A stretch of 64,000 nt of DNA from Asanoa ferruginea (GTDB lineage Bacteria; Actinomycetota; Actinomycetes; Mycobacteriales; Micromonosporaceae), in the NCBI RefSeq assembly GCF_003387075.1, contig NZ_QUMQ01000001.1, forward strand, positions 1,364,001 to 1,428,000, read 5' to 3'. Below, in pieces: positions 61,995 through 64,000 of the stretch. The stretch's first letter is position 1. Every line of letters starts with the position of its first letter. The notes below the pieces were generated by a model, which saw only the letters and a list, made by a program, of their open reading frames with translations, was not told the DNA's origin and ran no database searches. The position numbers were made by a program, and so were the translations under genes.

Positions 61995-62233
61995 AGTCGC
62001 ATCCCGTCGTTCTCACTCTCGCGGCGTGAGCATAGACGACAGAAAACACCCTCGTAAGACGGTGAAATGGGGGACGCCCGCGGTGTGGTGTCTCGCCGAC
62101 CCCCCGCCGGCGGGACACCACACCGACGCCACGAACAGCCAGCTCGCGGCCACAGCGCCGGACCAGGCGGGGCGGGACGCCATGAGCGGGTCCCACGCAC
62201 GGGGCCAGGTCCGGTCTTCGGTGACTCTAGAAC

Positions 62234-62251
62234 AGTCCCATCCGTGGGACT
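62234..62251. promoter_or_regulatory. Palindrome upstream of the XRE regulator
   Basis: AGTCCCA and TGGGACT are perfect inverses with TCCG between them, about 88 bases before the regulator. A second inverted pair, CGGTGTGGTGT (62081-62091) and its inverse (62115-62125), lies further upstream. The 61995-62338 gap holds no other feature. Confidence 0.45.
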
Positions 62252-62338
62252 AATCGGCCGAACGGCCCGTTGCAATCTGAGCCGTGCGGGTTACCCTTTC
62301 CGGTGACGATTCTCGACCGCGGGGAGGGCGACAGGCCG

Positions 62339-62746
62339 ATGGCCACAGATGACTCGCCGCAGGCAGCGTTCGCACGCTTCGTCCGGCGGGCCGTCGACGA
62401 TGCCAAGAACGCCCGCGGTTGGACGGTCAACGACCTGGCTTCCGAGACAGGTGTCGGTCGATCGACGCTATTCCGCTGGTTGGCCGGCGACTGGCACGAC
62501 TATCCCGAGCTCGCCAAGGTGCAAAACTTCTGCTCCGCACTCGACGTGCCGGTGTCGGCGGCGTTCCGGGCGCTCAACATGCCGGGCCGCAGCCCGGGCA
62601 TGACCGCCCGGCCCAGCCGGGTCGACAAGGACCTCCAGGTCATTCTCGACCGGCTGACCGATCCGACGGTTTCCACGGCGGAGAAGCGGCACATCCGCGA
62701 AGCGTTGCGCCGCCTGGCCACGAGGCCCATCCGCAAGACCGCCTAA
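62339..62746 (+). CDS. XRE-family helix-turn-helix regulator
   Basis: 135 residues. Residues about 15-75 form a Cro/CI-type helix-turn-helix (RGWTVNDLASETGVGRSTLF). The tail is basic and helical. GGGGAGGG lies upstream. It ends four bases into the convergent gene. Its target is unknown. Confidence 0.82.
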   Translation: MATDDSPQAAFARFVRRAVDDAKNARGWTVNDLASETGVGRSTLFRWLAGDWHDYPELAKVQNFCSALDVPVSAAFRALNMPGRSPGMTARPSRVDKDLQVILDRLTDPTVSTAEKRHIREALRRLATRPIRKTA

Positions 62747-63735
62747 GACACCCGCACGGTGAACTGGGCAGTGTGCACCTTGCCGGCCACCTGGAAGTCG
62801 AAGAACGCCCGATAGGCACCGGGGCTCGGCGCGGCCATCCAGAACTTGACCGTGCCCGGCACCCGCTGCTCGTCGGGGTGCACGTGCAGATAGCCGAGGT
62901 CGCCCTGGCGGAGCACGACCAGGTGCCCGTAGGAGCCGAGGTAGGGCTCCAACTCGGCGACCGGGGTGCCATTGCGGAACACCCGGAACTGGAGCGGCTG
63001 GGTCGCGCCGACGGTCGGGGTGCCCTCGAAGGTGACGGTGAACTCGCCCGCGGTCGCCTCGCGCGCCGCCGCCGGCAGCGCCACCGGCGCGTAGTCGCCG
63101 GCCACCACCAGGTCGGTGCCGAGCGTCGCGGCGATCTGCGCACCGGTCGCGTCGACCACGGTGAAGTCGGCGAACGCCCGCCACAGGCCCGGGGCGCCCA
63201 ACGTCAGCGGGATGCTCCACGTGCCGTCGGACGCCATCGTCGGGTGCAGGTGCTGATAGCCGGAGAGGTCACGGCGGGCCACCACCAGGTGCATCTGCTT
63301 CTCGTGGACGACCGCGAACTGCTTGACCGGCTGCCGGTCGGGGCCCTGCACGGTGAACCGGAAGGGTGCCGCCTTGCCCGCGGCGAAGTCGGTGCCGGCC
63401 GGCACCAGCGTGTAGCCGCTCGCGCTCAGGCTCAGCCCGCCGAGCTCGGCGCCGGCCGTCGCGGTCATCCCGCCGGTGGCGCTGTGGTCGTGGGGCGCGG
63501 TGCCGGGTGCGTGCGTGTGGTTGGCCGGATCCATCGTCATCCCGCCCGCCGCCTGCGCACCGTCGGCCGGGGTCGAGGAGCCGTCGCTGGTCAGCTTGCC
63601 CAGGCCGAACCCGCCGACCAGGGCGAAGACCAGCCCCGCGACGAACAGGCCGACCCGCAGCCCGGACCGGTCCGGACCGTCGGCAGGCGGCGGCGCCGCG
63701 GCGCCGCGGGTCTTGGTCGACGCCGTCTCAGGCAT
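62743..63735 (-). CDS. Single-pass membrane protein with His-rich exported domain
   Basis: 330 residues. A helix at about residues 27-48 is followed by a His-rich linker (PANHTHAPGTAPHDHSATG) that may bind metal, and two beta-rich modules with KQMHLVVARRDLSGYQHLHP and GHLVVLRQGDLGYLHVHPDE. The latter pattern repeats, suggesting internal duplication. Overlap with the copper chaperone gene (eight bases) points to copper handling in the envelope. Confidence 0.8.
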   Translation of the reverse strand: MPETASTKTRGAAAPPPADGPDRSGLRVGLFVAGLVFALVGGFGLGKLTSDGSSTPADGAQAAGGMTMDPANHTHAPGTAPHDHSATGGMTATAGAELGGLSLSASGYTLVPAGTDFAAGKAAPFRFTVQGPDRQPVKQFAVVHEKQMHLVVARRDLSGYQHLHPTMASDGTWSIPLTLGAPGLWRAFADFTVVDATGAQIAATLGTDLVVAGDYAPVALPAAAREATAGEFTVTFEGTPTVGATQPLQFRVFRNGTPVAELEPYLGSYGHLVVLRQGDLGYLHVHPDEQRVPGTVKFWMAAPSPGAYRAFFDFQVAGKVHTAQFTVRVS

Positions 63736-63946
63736 CGACGGTGGCCAGCTCGTAGCCGGCCTCGTCGACCGCGGCCCGCACGTCGGTCATGGCCAGCGGT
63801 GCGTCGCTGGTGACCGCGACGGAGCCGGTCGCCAGGTCGATCCGCACGTCGGTGACGCCCGGCAGGGCGGTCAGCTCACCGGTCACGGCGCCGACGCAGT
63901 GCGAGCAGGTCATGCCGGACACGGTGTAGGTGGCGGTGCTGGACAT
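63728..63946 (-). CDS. Copper chaperone-like HMA protein
   Basis: 72 residues with the metal site GMTCSHC at residues 11-17 in a ferredoxin-like fold, as in CopZ/Atx1. Cytoplasmic carrier of Cu(I). Next to a gene whose end looks like CsoR. Confidence 0.92.
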   Translation of the reverse strand: MSSTATYTVSGMTCSHCVGAVTGELTALPGVTDVRIDLATGSVAVTSDAPLAMTDVRAAVDEAGYELATVDA

Positions 63947-63966
63947 CTGGGTGCCTCCGGGCGGGG

Positions 63967-64000
63967 TCAGGAACGGACGAGCCGGGCGATCGCGTCGGAC
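63967..64000 (-). CDS. CsoR-like regulator, 3' end only (probable)
   Basis: The last ten codons end SDAIARLVRS before a TGA. This matches the end of metal-sensing CsoR repressors, which commonly precede copper chaperone genes. Too little sequence to be sure. Confidence 0.5.
   Translation of the reverse strand, partial: SDAIARLVRS

Overview
The window is high-GC DNA in which most genes abut or overlap by ATGA/GTGA junctions. The gene content points to an actinobacterium, most probably of the family Micromonosporaceae. The clues are the tRNA-Thr/tRNA-Met/rpmG/hadAB/tRNA-Trp/secE/nusG/rplK/rplA order, a DtxR/IdeR-type iron box, paired DUF3152 genes, the DUF3107/ferritin-like/DEAD-box block and a SigE-like sigma factor. 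The family assignment is an inference from gene content; no search was run.

Region by region. (1) 1-9.4 kb holds the ribosomal and transcription core on the minus strand: tRNA-Thr, tRNA-Met, rpmG, hadA, hadB, tRNA-Trp, secE, nusG, rplK and rplA. A roughly 5 kb accessory stretch separates rplA from rplJ, whose 5' end lies at the left edge. That stretch carries an ABC exporter, a divergent membrane protein/GntR pair and an IS30-family element inserted in the centre of a hairpin. It also holds GC-rich repeats with a long inverted repeat. (2) 9.5-15.2 kb has a membrane GGDEF/EAL protein, a small secreted protein, a VOC protein, an Imm26-like protein, tRNA-Tyr and a YajQ-family protein. (3) 15.4-18.7 kb has a 52-bp tandem repeat, an MFS transporter, HtpX and a methyltransferase. 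(4) 18.7-31.0 kb is an incomplete, split complex I set. nuoIJKLMN and nuoCH-SnoaL flank a hypothetical gene and a three-gene signalling unit (histidine kinase, degenerate kinase, NarL-type regulator). nuoB stands alone on the other strand at 42.8 kb, just after a roughly 166-bp palindrome. nuoA, D, E, F and G are not in the window. (5) 31-46.5 kb is mixed metabolism: a 2-oxoglutarate oxygenase, a sigma factor and its partner, a MarR-GNAT fusion, a glucose-dehydrogenase-like enzyme, proA/proB, an alkyltransferase-like protein, gamma-glutamyltransferase, a GPH transporter, a PLP lyase, an SDR, a DUF2252 protein and a squalene-cyclase-fold protein. (6) 46.6-59.2 kb has moeZ, two DUF3152 metalloprotease-like proteins, an alpha/beta hydrolase, a 1,551-residue Pro/Gly-rich repeat protein, TetR, DUF3107, a ferritin-like protein and a DEAD-box helicase. 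(7) 59.2-64 kb has a repeat-rich gap, iron-regulated heme oxygenase, a methyltransferase, an XRE regulator and the start of a copper-response cluster.

No CRISPR array, prophage, toxin-antitoxin module or recognisable defence island was seen. The most unusual signals are of three kinds. First, a family of intergenic palindromes, one of which served as an IS30 target while a related copy remains intact 56 kb away. Second, the dispersed partial complex I genes interleaved with a kinase/degenerate-kinase pair. Third, the giant repeat protein, which ends in conserved-looking domains of unknown function. All coordinates and motif calls come from reading the sequence; family names rest on recalled motif knowledge.
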